Shown: positions 42,931 through 52,260, counted from the stretch's first letter. The stretch: 64,000 nucleotides of DNA from Pseudomonadota bacterium (GCA_029780695.1 JAKOYD010000149.1:1-64000), one strand, 5' to 3'. The notes: generated from the letters alone by a model not told the origin. Numbers and translations are program-made.

Positions 42931-43925
42931 AACTGCACCTCGCCGTGGATCACACCGACGCAGTCGCCGCCGACCCAGACTTGTCCTGAGTGAGTCGAAG
43001 CGGCCTGTCCTGAGCCTGTCGAAGCGGCCTGTCCTGAGCTTGTCGAAGCGGCCTGTCCTGAGTTAGTCGAAGCGGCCTGGCCCGCGTCGTCGCGCGCGAT
43101 GTGCACGCGGCCGGCGCGGCCGAGCACCGTGCCTTGCGCCGCCACGTAGCGCGCGGGCAGGTCGCCAGTGTCGATCAGCCATTGCGCCAGGCTGGCGTTC
43201 AGGCTGCCGGTGACCGGGTCTTCGTTGATGCCCACGGGCGCGGCGAAGGCCCGCACCTCCACCGCGGGCGTTTCGTCGCGCGACGCGAAGGCGCGCGCCT
43301 CGCGGCTCGATTTCGCTATCAATGAGATAGCTGTTTGGGCAGGCTGGATGCCCGCTACGCCCACTTTTTGCTTCAGCTCGACCAGTCGCCCGTGGTTCGG
43401 CTCCAACGCCAGCACGGTGTCGGGGCTGTCGAGCAGTAGGCCCAGCCACTGCGGGCCGTTGTCGAGCAGTTGCGCCTTCACGATCTGCGCGGACTTCAGC
43501 CCCAGCGCGGCGGCCACTTGCGCCAGGTGCGTGGGGCTGGGGCTGCTGAGCTTGACGGGCGGCGCGGCAAAGGCCAGGCGCGCGCCGTCGCGCCGGATCG
43601 GCACCAGGCCCTTGGCGCATTGCTGCACGATCACGTCGGCGCGCTGGGGTGTGCCGCCCGCCGCCAGCCATGCAAAGCACGAGCCCAGCGTGGGGTGGCC
43701 GGCAAACGGCAGTTCGCCGCCGGGCGTGAAGATGCGCAACGCGTAGTCGGCTTGGCGGTCGGTCGGCGGCAGCACGAAGGTGGTTTCGGACAAGTTGGTC
43801 CAGTGCGCAAAACGCTGCATGGCAGCGTCATCCAGGCCACTGCCGTCGAGCACCACGGCAACCGGGTTGCCGTAGCCGGGGGTGGCGGTGAAGACGTCGA
43901 TTTGGGCGAAGGGGCGGGTTTTCAT
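42927..43925 (-). CDS. PhzF family isomerase with C-terminal octapeptide repeat
   Basis: A 332-aa PhzF-like protein: start FAQIDVFTATPGYGNPVAVVL, catalytic Glu in NLSETTFV (near residue 47), FAGHPTLGSCFA, and the second half motif NEDPVTGSLNASLAQWL. PhzF enzymes isomerise or epimerise small acids; this one is likely of the general, non-phenazine type. Near the C terminus lie four in-frame copies of an eight-residue unit (GQAASTxS), encoded by a 24-bp tandem repeat at 42982-43077. Removing them restores the normal family sequence (ARDDA to QVWVGGD), so the array is a secondary insertion. A second repeat-like segment lies near SLIAKSSREA. Confidence 0.9.
   Translation of the reverse strand: MKTRPFAQIDVFTATPGYGNPVAVVLDGSGLDDAAMQRFAHWTNLSETTFVLPPTDRQADYALRIFTPGGELPFAGHPTLGSCFAWLAAGGTPQRADVIVQQCAKGLVPIRRDGARLAFAAPPVKLSSPSPTHLAQVAAALGLKSAQIVKAQLLDNGPQWLGLLLDSPDTVLALEPNHGRLVELKQKVGVAGIQPAQTAISLIAKSSREARAFASRDETPAVEVRAFAAPVGINEDPVTGSLNASLAQWLIDTGDLPARYVAAQGTVLGRAGRVHIARDDAGQAASTNSGQAASTSSGQAASTGSGQAASTHSGQVWVGGDCVGVIHGEVQL
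42982..43077. repeat. Tandem 24-bp repeat, four copies, inside the PhzF gene
   Basis: Four contiguous 24-bp units begin TGTCCTGAG and end GTCGAAGCGGCC, with only the three or four bases between them varying. The words match the common bacterial GCTCAGGACAGG/CTTCGACA repeat type. Each unit is eight codons, so the frame of the host gene is kept. Confidence 0.92.
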
Positions 43926-44138
43926 GCGATGGACGGCATTCAGGCCAAGGGAATATCGCGCCCGCCGCGCGTGGCCGGGCGCGGCGTGCGGCAGGTTTTA
44001 CCAGCGGTGGATATCGCGGACGACGGCACGTCGGCCATGGCGAATGCGTCGCCGGTCAGCCCGCTGCGGCGTGACAGATGTGCATGCAGCACGACGATGC
44101 GCGGCGCCTGGTGGTGCGGCCCCACAGGCGGATCATGG

Positions 44139-45362
44139 TCAGCCTTGCATCGCCGCGCGCACCACCTGACCGAGCGCGGCCATGCCCTGGTCGATCTGCT
44201 CGGGCGTGGAGGTGACGAAGGACAGCCGCAGCGCGCGCGCATCGGGCTCGTCGGCGAAGAAGGGCGCGCCGGGCACGAAGGCCATGCCGGCATCGACCGC
44301 CTTGGGCAGCAGCGCCTGCGCGTTCAAGCCCTCCGGCAGGCGCACCCACACGAACATGCCGCCGACGGGCTGCGTCCATTCGGCGCCGGTCGGGCCCAGC
44401 TCGCGCGCCAGCGCGGCCAGGATGGCGTCGCGCTGCGCGTGGTAGCGCGCGCGGATGGTGGGCACGTGGCGGTCGAGGAAGCCGTCCTTGATGACCTCGG
44501 CCACCACGCGCTGGTTGAAGCCCGGCGTGTGCAAATCGGCCGCCTGCTTGGCCTGCAGCAGCTTGGGGTACAGCGCGGGCGGCGCGACGATGTAGCCCAG
44601 GCGCAGGCCGGGCGCCAGGATCTTGCTGAACGAGCCTAGGTACACCACCCCCTCGGGCCAGCGCGCCAGCAGGGGCGCTGGCGGCGGTGCGTCAAACCAC
44701 AGCTCGCCATAGGGGTTGTCTTCAACAATCGGCAGGCCATGCTCGCGGCAGACGTCGATCACGGCCTGGCGGCGCGCTTCGTCCATGGTGCGGCCGGTAG
44801 GGTTCTGGAAGTTGGGCAGCAGGTACATGAAACGCGGCCGCTCACCTTTTTGAAGCGCGCTGCGCAGCGCGGACGCCGACACGCCGCCCATGTCGCTTTC
44901 AACACTCTCCACCGCCGGCTGCATGGGCGTGAAGGCCTGCAGCGCGCCCAGGTAGGTGGGCGACTCAACCAGCAGGCGGCTGCCCTTGTCGAGCAACACC
45001 TTGGCGATCAGGTCCAGCCCCTGCTGGCTGCCCGTGGTGATGAGCACCTGGTCGGCCGACACCTGCGCGCCCTGCTTGCCCAGTTCGGTGGCGACCCACT
45101 GGCGCAATTCGGGCAGCCCTTCGCTCGACGCGTACTGCAGCGACGGGCGCGCGATGGCGCTGCCTTCAGCCAGCACCGTGGCGCAAGCCGCGCGCATGGC
45201 ATCGACCGGAAAGGTCTCGGGCGCGGGCAGGCCACCGGCAAAGTTGAGGATGCCGGGGCGCTCCGTCACCTTCAGGATTTCGCGAATCGCCGAGGGGTTC
45301 ATGGCGTGGGCGCGCTCGGCCAGTTGCCAGGGGCTGGCTTGCTTGAGGTCGGTCGGGTTCAT
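44139..45362 (-). CDS. PLP-dependent aminotransferase (2-aminoadipate/LysN type)
   Basis: A 407-aa fold-type I aminotransferase without a DNA-binding domain. Family features are NFAGGLPAPETFPV, YASSEGLPELRQWV, NFQNPTGRTM, EDNPYGELWFD and the PLP lysine in LGSFSKILAPGLRLGY (near residue 240). Close groups are 2-aminoadipate and aromatic amino-acid aminotransferases and the MocR C-terminal domain. It is the last gene of an operon with LysE, EamA and cupin genes, each overlapping by four bases, which points to amino-acid turnover. Confidence 0.9.
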   Translation of the reverse strand: MNPTDLKQASPWQLAERAHAMNPSAIREILKVTERPGILNFAGGLPAPETFPVDAMRAACATVLAEGSAIARPSLQYASSEGLPELRQWVATELGKQGAQVSADQVLITTGSQQGLDLIAKVLLDKGSRLLVESPTYLGALQAFTPMQPAVESVESDMGGVSASALRSALQKGERPRFMYLLPNFQNPTGRTMDEARRQAVIDVCREHGLPIVEDNPYGELWFDAPPPAPLLARWPEGVVYLGSFSKILAPGLRLGYIVAPPALYPKLLQAKQAADLHTPGFNQRVVAEVIKDGFLDRHVPTIRARYHAQRDAILAALARELGPTGAEWTQPVGGMFVWVRLPEGLNAQALLPKAVDAGMAFVPGAPFFADEPDARALRLSFVTSTPEQIDQGMAALGQVVRAAMQG

Positions 45363-45712
45363 GGTTTTTCTCCTCCAGCGGGTCCGTAGAAGATGACCCA
45401 GGTTGCAAAGTCGGGGGTGAAGGTTTCGAAGCGATGGTTGGCGCCGGCGGGCACGAACAGCACGTCGCCGGGCGCGGCGGGCAGATTCTGCGCGCCGATG
45501 CGCAACGTGGCGAGGCCGCGTTGCACCACATACAGCTCGTCCTGCGCGTGCGGCTGCTGGCGGTCGCGCCCATCGGCGTTGCTGCCGGGGGCGTACAGCT
45601 CGACGGACATGCTGCCATGTGCGAATGCCATCGCAAACGGCACGCCCTCAGGGTACGCACCGGTCGGCGCCGCGGGCAGCTGCGCCAGCAGGTCGTGCAG
45701 CGACGCTCTCAT
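45359..45712 (-). CDS. Small cupin domain protein
   Basis: A 117-aa single cupin with metal-site pattern AHGSMSVELYAPG, PHAQDELYVVQRGLATLRIG and PGDVLFVPAGANHRF. Its function is unknown; such proteins often bind a metal and act as small-molecule sensors or isomerases. The start overlaps the EamA stop and its stop overlaps the aminotransferase start (both ATGA). Confidence 0.85.
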   Translation of the reverse strand: MRASLHDLLAQLPAAPTGAYPEGVPFAMAFAHGSMSVELYAPGSNADGRDRQQPHAQDELYVVQRGLATLRIGAQNLPAAPGDVLFVPAGANHRFETFTPDFATWVIFYGPAGGEKP

Positions 45713-46637
45713 CTCAGCCTCCGGCTGGCAAACACGATGGCCACCACCGCCAGCGCAAAGCCGACGGACACCGCGTCCAGCCGCTCGCCCAGCAGCGGCC
45801 ACGCAAACAGCATCGCCAGAAACGGCTGCAGCAGTTGCGTCTGGCTCACGCGCAGCGCGCCGCCCCAGTCCAGCCCACGGTACCAGGCGAAGAAGCCGGC
45901 CCACATCGACACCGTGCCCACATAGACAAAGCCCGCCCAGCTGCTGGCGCGAATGTCGCTCGCGTTAGCCGGCCACAGCCACAGCGCCACCGGCAGCGTG
46001 AGGGGCAGCGCGCCCAGGCACACCAGCAGATCACGCGCTCGGCGCCCAGCGCGGGCGTGACCTTGGCGCCGTACACGTAGCCAACCGATGCCGCCACCAC
46101 CGCGCCAGCCAGCAGGCCGTCGGCCGGATCGAAGCCGAAGCCGCCGTGCGCCCCGGCGCGCAGCCAGGCAAACACCACCACCAGCGCGCTGCCCGCGACG
46201 GCGCAGGCCCAAAAGGCCGGCCGCGCGCGCTGGTGCAAGACCCACGCGGCCACCGCCGCCGTCACCAGCGGCAGCAGCGCAATGATGACGGCCGCGTGCG
46301 TGGCCGTGACGCTGCGCAGCGCCCACGCCAGCAGCAGCGGAAAACCCATGGCGTTGCCGGCCATCGACAGCGCCAGCGCGCGCCATTGCCCACCGGTTGG
46401 CCGGGGCGAGCGCGTGGCCAGCAAAAACACCGCCGACAGCAGACCCGCCAGCGCGGCGCGCCCGGCGGTGACGAACGCCGGTGACAACTGGGGGTCGGCC
46501 GCCGTCCCCGTGGCCAGGCGCGTGGCCGGCAGGGTGACGGCAAAGCAGGTAACGCCCAGCACGCCAAGCCAGAAACCCGCCAGCAGGCGCGCATCGCCCT
46601 GCGGCGCGCGCCACGACGGCAGCGGCGTCGCGCTCAT
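45709..46637 (-). pseudogene. EamA/DMT family transporter, frameshifted
   Basis: The gene would encode an inner-membrane metabolite exporter of ten helices, as EamA proteins do. The first part (to about 46022) reads well: GVLGVTCFAVTLPATRLA, AFVTAGRAALAGLLSAVFLL, VTATHAAVIIALLPLVTA. At about 46019-46022 the frame changes; the rest (LPLTLPVALWLWPA, SSWAGFVYVGTVSMW, QTQLLQPFLAMLFAWPLLGE) is in another frame. A TG duplication there explains the shift: removing two bases gives one 308-codon frame (ICWCLGALPLTLP). It may be a sequencing error or a true loss. Ends overlap the LysE and cupin genes as in an intact operon. Confidence 0.8.
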
Positions 46638-47305
46638 GACGCGGCACCCACGCCGGCGCGCCAGCCCACGTGCCACGGCAAGCGCCAGCCCAGGTCGGCG
46701 CCGACGGCGTTCCAGGTCATCCACAGCGCCGTCACGGCCAGCGCCAGCGCCATCGCGCGGTTGAACCACAGCAGGCGCCGGCCGCGCGCCAGCCAGCCGC
46801 GCAGGGCCGAGCCGACCCAGGCGTAGGTGAAGTTGCTGGCAAAGGCGAAGGCCAGCATCACCGGCAGCACCACCGCCATGCGCCGGCCCCAGTCGGGCTG
46901 GCCGCCGATCCAGCCGCCGACGATGGACAGGGCCAGCATCCACGCCTTGATGTTGACGAACTGCAGCAGCACGCCTTGCCAGAAGCCGACGTCGAGCCGG
47001 CTGGCGTCGACCTGCGCCAGCGCGCCGCTGCGCGCCAGGCGCGCGGCCAGCCACAGCATGTACCCCACACCCAGGCCCAGCACCGCCCAGCGCAGGGCCG
47101 GCACCGCCAGGATGAGCGCGCCCGCGCCCAGGGCGCTGAAGGCCAGCAACAGCGCCCAGCCCACCGGCACCGCCAGCACGAAGCGCAGCGCCCCGCGCAG
47201 GCCGCGGTTGGCCGCGATGGCGGTGGACAAGGTGGTGTTGGGCCCCGGCGTGAAGCTGACGGCGGTGGCCAGCATCAGCAGGGCGGTGAATTCGGACCAG
47301 GGCAT
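46634..47305 (-). CDS. LysE family amino acid exporter
   Basis: A 223-aa membrane protein with six predicted helices. The LysE/RhtB signature FTPGPNTTLSTAIAANRG is near residue 18, and the helices include VPVGWALLLAFSALGAGALI and LQFVNIKAWMLALSIVGGW. It would export an amino acid. ATG at 47305 is used; the longer frame to 47353 would reach into the MocR promoter. First gene of the operon and divergent from MocR. Confidence 0.9.
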   Translation of the reverse strand: MPWSEFTALLMLATAVSFTPGPNTTLSTAIAANRGLRGALRFVLAVPVGWALLLAFSALGAGALILAVPALRWAVLGLGVGYMLWLAARLARSGALAQVDASRLDVGFWQGVLLQFVNIKAWMLALSIVGGWIGGQPDWGRRMAVVLPVMLAFAFASNFTYAWVGSALRGWLARGRRLLWFNRAMALALAVTALWMTWNAVGADLGWRLPWHVGWRAGVGAAS

Positions 47306-47342
47306 GGACGCCACTCTAGCGCTAGGCCACCATACACCATCA

Positions 47343-47375
47343 ATACAGATCATAATGGCAGATCAACAACTGTAT
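47343..47375. promoter_or_regulatory. Candidate MocR operator in the divergent gap
   Basis: ATACAG and CTGTAT form an inverted pair 33 bases end to end. Between them two direct CAGATCA words lie 13 bases apart. MocR regulators bind such repeated sites. The pair overlaps the ATG at 47355, which supports the ATG at 47397 as the real start. Confidence 0.4.
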
Positions 47376-48860
47376 CGCCGTCAATCACCACACACCATGC
47401 TCCAGCGCGCCGCCAACCAGACCCTGACCGAGCAGCTGGCCGAGCGCTTTGCCGTGCGCATTCGCGACCGTCTGCTGGCCGCCGGCACGCGCCTGCCCAG
47501 CGTGCGCCAGTGCGCCGCGCAGCATGGCGTCAGCCCGTCCACCGTGGTCGCGGCTTACGACCAGCTGCTGGCGCAGGGCTTGCTGGAAGCGCGGCCGCAG
47601 CGCGGCTTCTATGTCCGCGATTTGACGAAAAAACCGCGCTCAACGCCTGCCAGCATGGCACATATAGCTATCGATTCAATAGCTACAATCGATCCCACCG
47701 AAGCACGCCGCCTGCGCGCGCCCATCAGCGCGGCCAGCCTGATGCGCGGCATGTTCAGCAGCGGCTCGGGCGGCAAGCCGCAGCCCGGCATGGGCGTGCT
47801 GCCGCCTGAGTGGCTGGACACCGGCTTCATGGCGGCCGCGCTGCGCAAGACCGCCGCCGGCGACGGCCTGCGCGACGCCACCGTGCGCTACGGCGACCCG
47901 CAGGGCGACCCGCTGCTGCGCCAAGTGCTGGCGGCGCGCCTGGCCGAGCAGGGCATTGCCGCCACGCCTGGGCAGGTGGTCACCACCATCGGTGCCACGC
48001 AGGCGCTGGACATCGTCAGCCGCACGCTGCTGAAGCCCGGCGACACCGTGATGGTCGAAGAGCCCGGTTGGTCGGTCGAATTCGCCCGCCTGGGCGCGCT
48101 GGGCATGCGCATGCTGCCGGTGCCGCGCGGACCGGACGGGCCCGATCTGGACGTGATGGCACGCTACTGCGAGGCGCACGCCGGCAGCCCGCAGGCCCCG
48201 CGCCTGTTCGTCAGCGTGAGCGTGCTGCACAACCCCACCGGCTACAGCCTGTCGCCCGCCAGCGCGCACCGACTGCTGCAACTGGCGCAGCGGCACGACT
48301 TCCACATCGTCGAGGACGACACCTACCACCACCTGGCGGCAGAACACGCCACGCGGCTGGCGCAACTCGACGGCCTGCAGCGCACCATCTATGTAAGCGG
48401 CTTTGCCAAGATCCTGGCGCCGGCCTGGCGCATCGGCTTTCTGGCCGCGCCGCCGGCGCTGGTCGAGCCGATCATGGACACCAAACTGCTCGCCACGCTG
48501 ACCACGCCGACGCTGCTGGAGCGCGCACTGGCGCTGTGCATCGAGCAAGGCCAGTTGCGCCGGCACGCCGAACGCATGCGCGCGCGCCTGGACGCCGCGC
48601 GCCACCGCAGCGTGCGCCTGGCGCAGCAGGCCGGCTGCCGCTTCGCCGCCGAGCCGGCGGGCCTGTTCGGCTGGGTCGATACCGGCGTCGACACCGACGC
48701 GCTGGCCCTGCGCATGCTCGACCAGGGCTACCTGCTGGCGCCGGGCGCACTGTTTCACGCGGCCCGCCAGTCCAGCACGTTGATGCGCATCAATTTCGCG
48801 ACGACGCAGGACCCGAAGTTCTGGCAGGCGTTTGCTCACCTGCGCGATCAGCTGCGTTGA
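47355..48860 (+). CDS. MocR-type (GntR wHTH plus aminotransferase) regulator
   Basis: A 501-aa protein (487 aa if the ATG at 47397 is used). The winged helix (LTEQLAERFAVRIRDRLLAAGTRLPSVRQCA, SPSTVVAAYDQLLAQGLLEARP) is followed by a linker with a dispersed-repeat-like segment (AIDSIATIDPTEARR) and a fold-type I aminotransferase domain with LHNPTGYSLSPAS, EDDTYHHLA and the PLP lysine in SGFAKILAPAWRIGF. MocR proteins sense PLP or an amino acid and control a divergent operon, here LysE/EamA/cupin/aminotransferase. Its 3' end overlaps the acyltransferase frame by 71 bases. Confidence 0.92.
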   Translation: MADQQLYRRQSPHTMLQRAANQTLTEQLAERFAVRIRDRLLAAGTRLPSVRQCAAQHGVSPSTVVAAYDQLLAQGLLEARPQRGFYVRDLTKKPRSTPASMAHIAIDSIATIDPTEARRLRAPISAASLMRGMFSSGSGGKPQPGMGVLPPEWLDTGFMAAALRKTAAGDGLRDATVRYGDPQGDPLLRQVLAARLAEQGIAATPGQVVTTIGATQALDIVSRTLLKPGDTVMVEEPGWSVEFARLGALGMRMLPVPRGPDGPDLDVMARYCEAHAGSPQAPRLFVSVSVLHNPTGYSLSPASAHRLLQLAQRHDFHIVEDDTYHHLAAEHATRLAQLDGLQRTIYVSGFAKILAPAWRIGFLAAPPALVEPIMDTKLLATLTTPTLLERALALCIEQGQLRRHAERMRARLDAARHRSVRLAQQAGCRFAAEPAGLFGWVDTGVDTDALALRMLDQGYLLAPGALFHAARQSSTLMRINFATTQDPKFWQAFAHLRDQLR

Positions 48861-49961
48861 TTCTCTGATCAGGATGGGGGGCTGCCGGCCCTGCAGGGCA
48901 TGGCGTTGTCCAGCGCCGGGCCACCCAACGCCCCGCTCGCATGCCGGGCCGCTCCACGGTGCGCACCAGCGCCCAGCAGATGAAGCCCAAAAGCATCAGT
49001 GCCGCCAAGTCAGCCTGCACACGGCTGACGCCCCAACGCATCACGCCGTCGCGCAGCGCGTCGAACAGCCAGTTGTGAAACAGGTAGACCGCATAAGTCA
49101 GCTCCGACAACGCCAGCACCCAAGCCGGCGCAAAAAGCTGCCGCCGCAGCGCCCACAGCCCCAGAAACAGCGCCACCGCCAGCGCGGCAAACGGCGCATG
49201 CAGCCAGCGCGGCTGCCATGCGGCCAAGCCCCAGCGGTACAGGCAAAACACGGTCACCACCACCAGCCCCAGCAAGGGCCAGCCAATGGCGCCCCGCTCA
49301 CGCAGCCAGATGGCCGACCCCAGCAACAGGAAGGGCAGTACAGCGTGATGTAACCCCGCGTCCAGTCGGTATGCGTGGCCCAGGGCCCCCACGCGTACAG
49401 CGCGGCGCACACCAGCAAATACAGCGCAATCAGCCACCGACCGCGCCGCGCATGCGTCATGCCCGCCGCACGCAAGCAGGCCATCAGCGCATAGAACAGC
49501 ATCTCCAGCCGCAGCGTCCACTCCACCCCGGCCAGCGCGTACGGCGTGGCAAACGCATCGCCCACCAGAAGCAATTGCGCCAGCAGGTCGCCAGCGGCGG
49601 GCATCTGGCCACGCGTGCGCATGAGCACGCATTCGGTCAGCACCGCCACCACGTACAGCGGGTAGACGCGGGCCATGCGCTTGATCAGAAACTCCGCCGT
49701 GCCCTCGCGTTGCAACACCTGCGTGATGATGTAGCCCGACACCAGAAAGAACACCACCACGCCCGCGCCACCGCCCTCGATCAAAGGCCACACGGCGCGC
49801 GCCGGCCAACGCCACCCGCCCGATTCGGCGTGCGCCGCAGCCTCGACCGGCGCGTGAAACTTGTGCCCGGCCAGCACGCTGGCAAACGCGAAGATGCGCA
49901 GATAGTCAAGAAAGACTATGCGCCCGGCGGAACCGTTTGAGCTGGGGCGCAACGCGAGCAT
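48790..49961 (-). pseudogene. Acyltransferase family protein (OafA-like), frameshifted
   Basis: The gene encodes a membrane acyltransferase of about ten helices (Acyl_transf_3), which adds acyl groups to polysaccharides. N-terminal part: FLDYLRIFAFASVLAGH (catalytic His), VVVFFLVSGYIITQVL, IKRMARVYPLYVVAVL. At 49336-49341 the frame breaks after RGYITLY; the continuation (LPFLLLGSAIWLRERGA, ELTYAVYLFHNWLFD) is in the next frame. One missing base (TACCTG to TACTG) explains it. The remaining frame ends at 48790, overlapping the MocR gene. It may be a sequencing error, as the EamA gene 3 kb away has a similar single shift. Confidence 0.78.
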
Positions 49962-50030
49962 GACGCGCCATTATCCGCATGCCCCGGCCGGGTCGCGCAA
50001 GACCGTTGCCTGCGCGCGGCGCGCTTGCGT

Positions 50031-50429
50031 TCAGCCCGCCGGCAAGACGGCGGTGACCTCGATCTCCACCTTGGCGCGCGCTTCCATCAGGCCGGCGACC
50101 TGCACGCAGCTCATGGCCGGAAAGTGCTTGCCGATCACCTCGCGGTAGACGCCGCCCAGCTCTTTCAGGCGGCTGTTGTACTCGTCGCGGCTGACGACGT
50201 ACCAGGTCATGCGCACCATGTGCTCGGGGCCGGCGCCGGCTTCGCGCAGCACGGCAACGACGTTGGCGAGCGCCTGCCGCGTCTGCGCGATGAAGTCGTC
50301 GCTTTCAAACTGCTGCTGCGCGTTCCAGCCGATCTGGCCACCCACATAGATTTGCGTGCCGCGCGCGGCGATGCCATTGGCGTAGCCCTTGGCGGGCGCC
50401 CAGTCGGCGGGGTGAAGAACCTTCCTCAT
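50031..50429 (-). CDS. RidA family enamine/imine deaminase
   Basis: A 132-aa RidA/YjgF protein, which hydrolyses reactive enamines and imines and releases ammonia. Motifs: YANGIAARGTQIYVGGQIGWN, QTRQALANVVAVLREAGAG, MTWYVVSRDEY and the C-terminal VQVAGLMEARAKVEIEVTAV (the conserved Arg and Glu line the pocket). ATG at 50429 has GGAG seven bases upstream. In front of the 2-aminobenzoate-type cluster it could clear amino-diene or imine intermediates; that link is inference. Confidence 0.9.
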   Translation of the reverse strand: MRKVLHPADWAPAKGYANGIAARGTQIYVGGQIGWNAQQQFESDDFIAQTRQALANVVAVLREAGAGPEHMVRMTWYVVSRDEYNSRLKELGGVYREVIGKHFPAMSCVQVAGLMEARAKVEIEVTAVLPAG

Positions 50430-50560
50430 ATCCATACTCCAGAATTTCTGCGCGCATACGCACCACGTGAAACAAACACCGTACCCATCCACTGCACAAA
50501 GGGCCGCGGAGCAGGCCATGCCGGAACGCCGTGGCCGGACCTGTGCCGGCCACCAGCGTT

Positions 50561-50602
50561 GTCCCCCTGCCGGGGGGAAGGCGCGAAGCGCCTCAGGGGG
50601 GA
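50561..50602. repeat. C-rich nested hairpin repeat at the ligase gene end
   Basis: An outer CCCCCT/AGGGGG pair encloses an inner AGGCGC-GAA-GCGCCT hairpin, in total about 40 bases. It overlaps the stop codon of the CoA-ligase gene and may act as a terminator or 3' stabiliser. Units of this type are common between Burkholderiales genes. Confidence 0.55.
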
Positions 50603-52227
50603 GACTTCTCCCTCAACTTGAAGCGCTGCAGCTTGCCGGTTTCGGTGCGCGGCAGCGCGTCGACAAATTCGATCTCGCGCGGGTACTTGTAAGGCGCGAT
50701 GGTGGTCTTCACGTAGTCCTGCAGCGCCTTGACCATGGCGGCATCGCCCACTTGACCGGGCTTGAGCACCACGATGGCCTTGATCACCATGCCGCGCTCG
50801 TCGTCGGGCTTGCCGATCACGCCGCATTCGGCCACGGCCGGGTGCGTCAGCAGGCAGTCCTCGACCTCGGGGCCGCCGACGTTGTAGCCGGCGGTGATGA
50901 TCATGTCGTCGTCGCGCGCCTGGTAGTGAAAGTAGCCGTCGGCGTCCTGCACAAAGGCGTCGCCGGGGCGGTTCCACCCATCCGGCACGTAGCGCGTCTG
51001 GCGCGCGTCGTCCATGTAGCGGCAACCCGTGGGGCCGATCACCGCCAGCTTGCCGACCGTGCCGCGCGGCACTTCGCGGCCTTCGTCGTCCACCACCTTG
51101 GCCTGGTAGCCGGGCACTACTTTTCCGATAGCACCCCGCCGCACATCGGCGCCGGCGGACGAGATGAAGATGTGGAACATCTCGGTGGCGCCGATGCCGT
51201 CCAGCATCTCGATGCCAGTGGCGTCTTTCCACAGCTGGCGCGTGGCGTCCGGCAAAGCCTCGCCCGCGCTGACGCAGGTGCGCAATGTGGGAATGCCAAT
51301 CGTCCGTGCGTGCGGCGCCATCTGTCGATAGAACGTGGGAGCGGTGTAGCAGGTGGTGACGCCGTGCTCGCGCATCTGGCGCACCATGGTTTCGGGGTTG
51401 TAGGGCACGTCGGGGTAATAGATGCTGGCGCCCGCCCACATCGGAAACACCAGCAACCCACCCAGCCCGAAGGTGAAGGCCAGCGGCGGCGATCCGGTGA
51501 CCACGTCATCCGGTGTGGCGCGCAGCACGTGGCGCGGCCAGCATTCGCACGCGGCCAGCACGTCGCGGTGGGTGTGCACCACGGCCTTGGGCGCGCCGGT
51601 GGTGCCGCTGGTAAAGGCAAGCAGCGCAATGTCGTCGGCCGCGGTTGGGCAGGCCTCAAACTCCGGCGACTGGCGTGCGGCCAGTGGGCCCAGGTCCCGC
51701 GCGTCGTCCGCCGCACCGAATCGAACGATGTGGGCCAGTACGCCCGGGTGCTGGCGCGCCGCCTGCTCCAGATCTGGTAGCAACCGGGCATCGCAGATAG
51801 CGGCCGCCGGGCGCGCCTTGTCGATCACCTTGCCCAGTTCCACGGCACGCAGCAACGGCATCGTCGCCACGGCCACCAGCCCGGCCTTGACCACCGCCAG
51901 CCACGACAGCGCCATGCCCATGGAATTGCCGCCGCGCAGCAGCACGCGGTTGCCAGGCTGCAGGTTTAGCTCGTGAACAAGATAGTTGGCGATGCGGTTC
52001 ACGCGCTCGCGCGTTTCGGCATACGTCAACGTCACTTGCGGTGAGCGCAGCAGCGGCCGCTCGCCCCAGCCCTTCAGGTCCACCGCATGGTCCAGCAAGC
52101 GCTGCACCAGATTGACCTGGTCGGGGAACTGCAGCTCGGGCAGGTCGTACCGAAACGCCGGCCACTGGTCGCGCGGCGGCAGGCGGTCGTGCACGAAGCG
52201 GTCGGTCTGGACGCTGGGTGTGGTCAT
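50593..52227 (-). CDS. Benzoate-CoA ligase family acyl-CoA synthetase (2-aminobenzoate-CoA ligase candidate)
   Basis: A 544-aa AMP-forming ligase. The core motif FTSGTTGAPKAVVHTH is near residue 215; further motifs are SAGEALPDA, GIGATEMFHIFIS, and the C-terminal lysine in LPRTETGKLQRFKLRE. The opening DQVNLVQRLLDHAVDLKGWGERP and GATEMFHIF are typical of 2-aminobenzoate/benzoate-CoA ligases. Together with the fused monooxygenase/reductase at 55.9-58.3 kb it suggests activation of 2-aminobenzoate (anthranilate) or salicylate. ATG at 52227 has GGAG six bases upstream, so the four-residue longer form is less likely. Confidence 0.87.
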   Translation of the reverse strand: MTTPSVQTDRFVHDRLPPRDQWPAFRYDLPELQFPDQVNLVQRLLDHAVDLKGWGERPLLRSPQVTLTYAETRERVNRIANYLVHELNLQPGNRVLLRGGNSMGMALSWLAVVKAGLVAVATMPLLRAVELGKVIDKARPAAAICDARLLPDLEQAARQHPGVLAHIVRFGAADDARDLGPLAARQSPEFEACPTAADDIALLAFTSGTTGAPKAVVHTHRDVLAACECWPRHVLRATPDDVVTGSPPLAFTFGLGGLLVFPMWAGASIYYPDVPYNPETMVRQMREHGVTTCYTAPTFYRQMAPHARTIGIPTLRTCVSAGEALPDATRQLWKDATGIEMLDGIGATEMFHIFISSAGADVRRGAIGKVVPGYQAKVVDDEGREVPRGTVGKLAVIGPTGCRYMDDARQTRYVPDGWNRPGDAFVQDADGYFHYQARDDDMIITAGYNVGGPEVEDCLLTHPAVAECGVIGKPDDERGMVIKAIVVLKPGQVGDAAMVKALQDYVKTTIAPYKYPREIEFVDALPRTETGKLQRFKLREKSPP

Positions 52228-52260
52228 GGGCGGCTCCATGTGATCGTGACCGGGAATTTG

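Noticed and set aside
43926..44138. Short frames between PhzF and aminotransferase genes
   Set aside because: They are extensions of shadow frames without start signals; nothing supported is seen in this gap.
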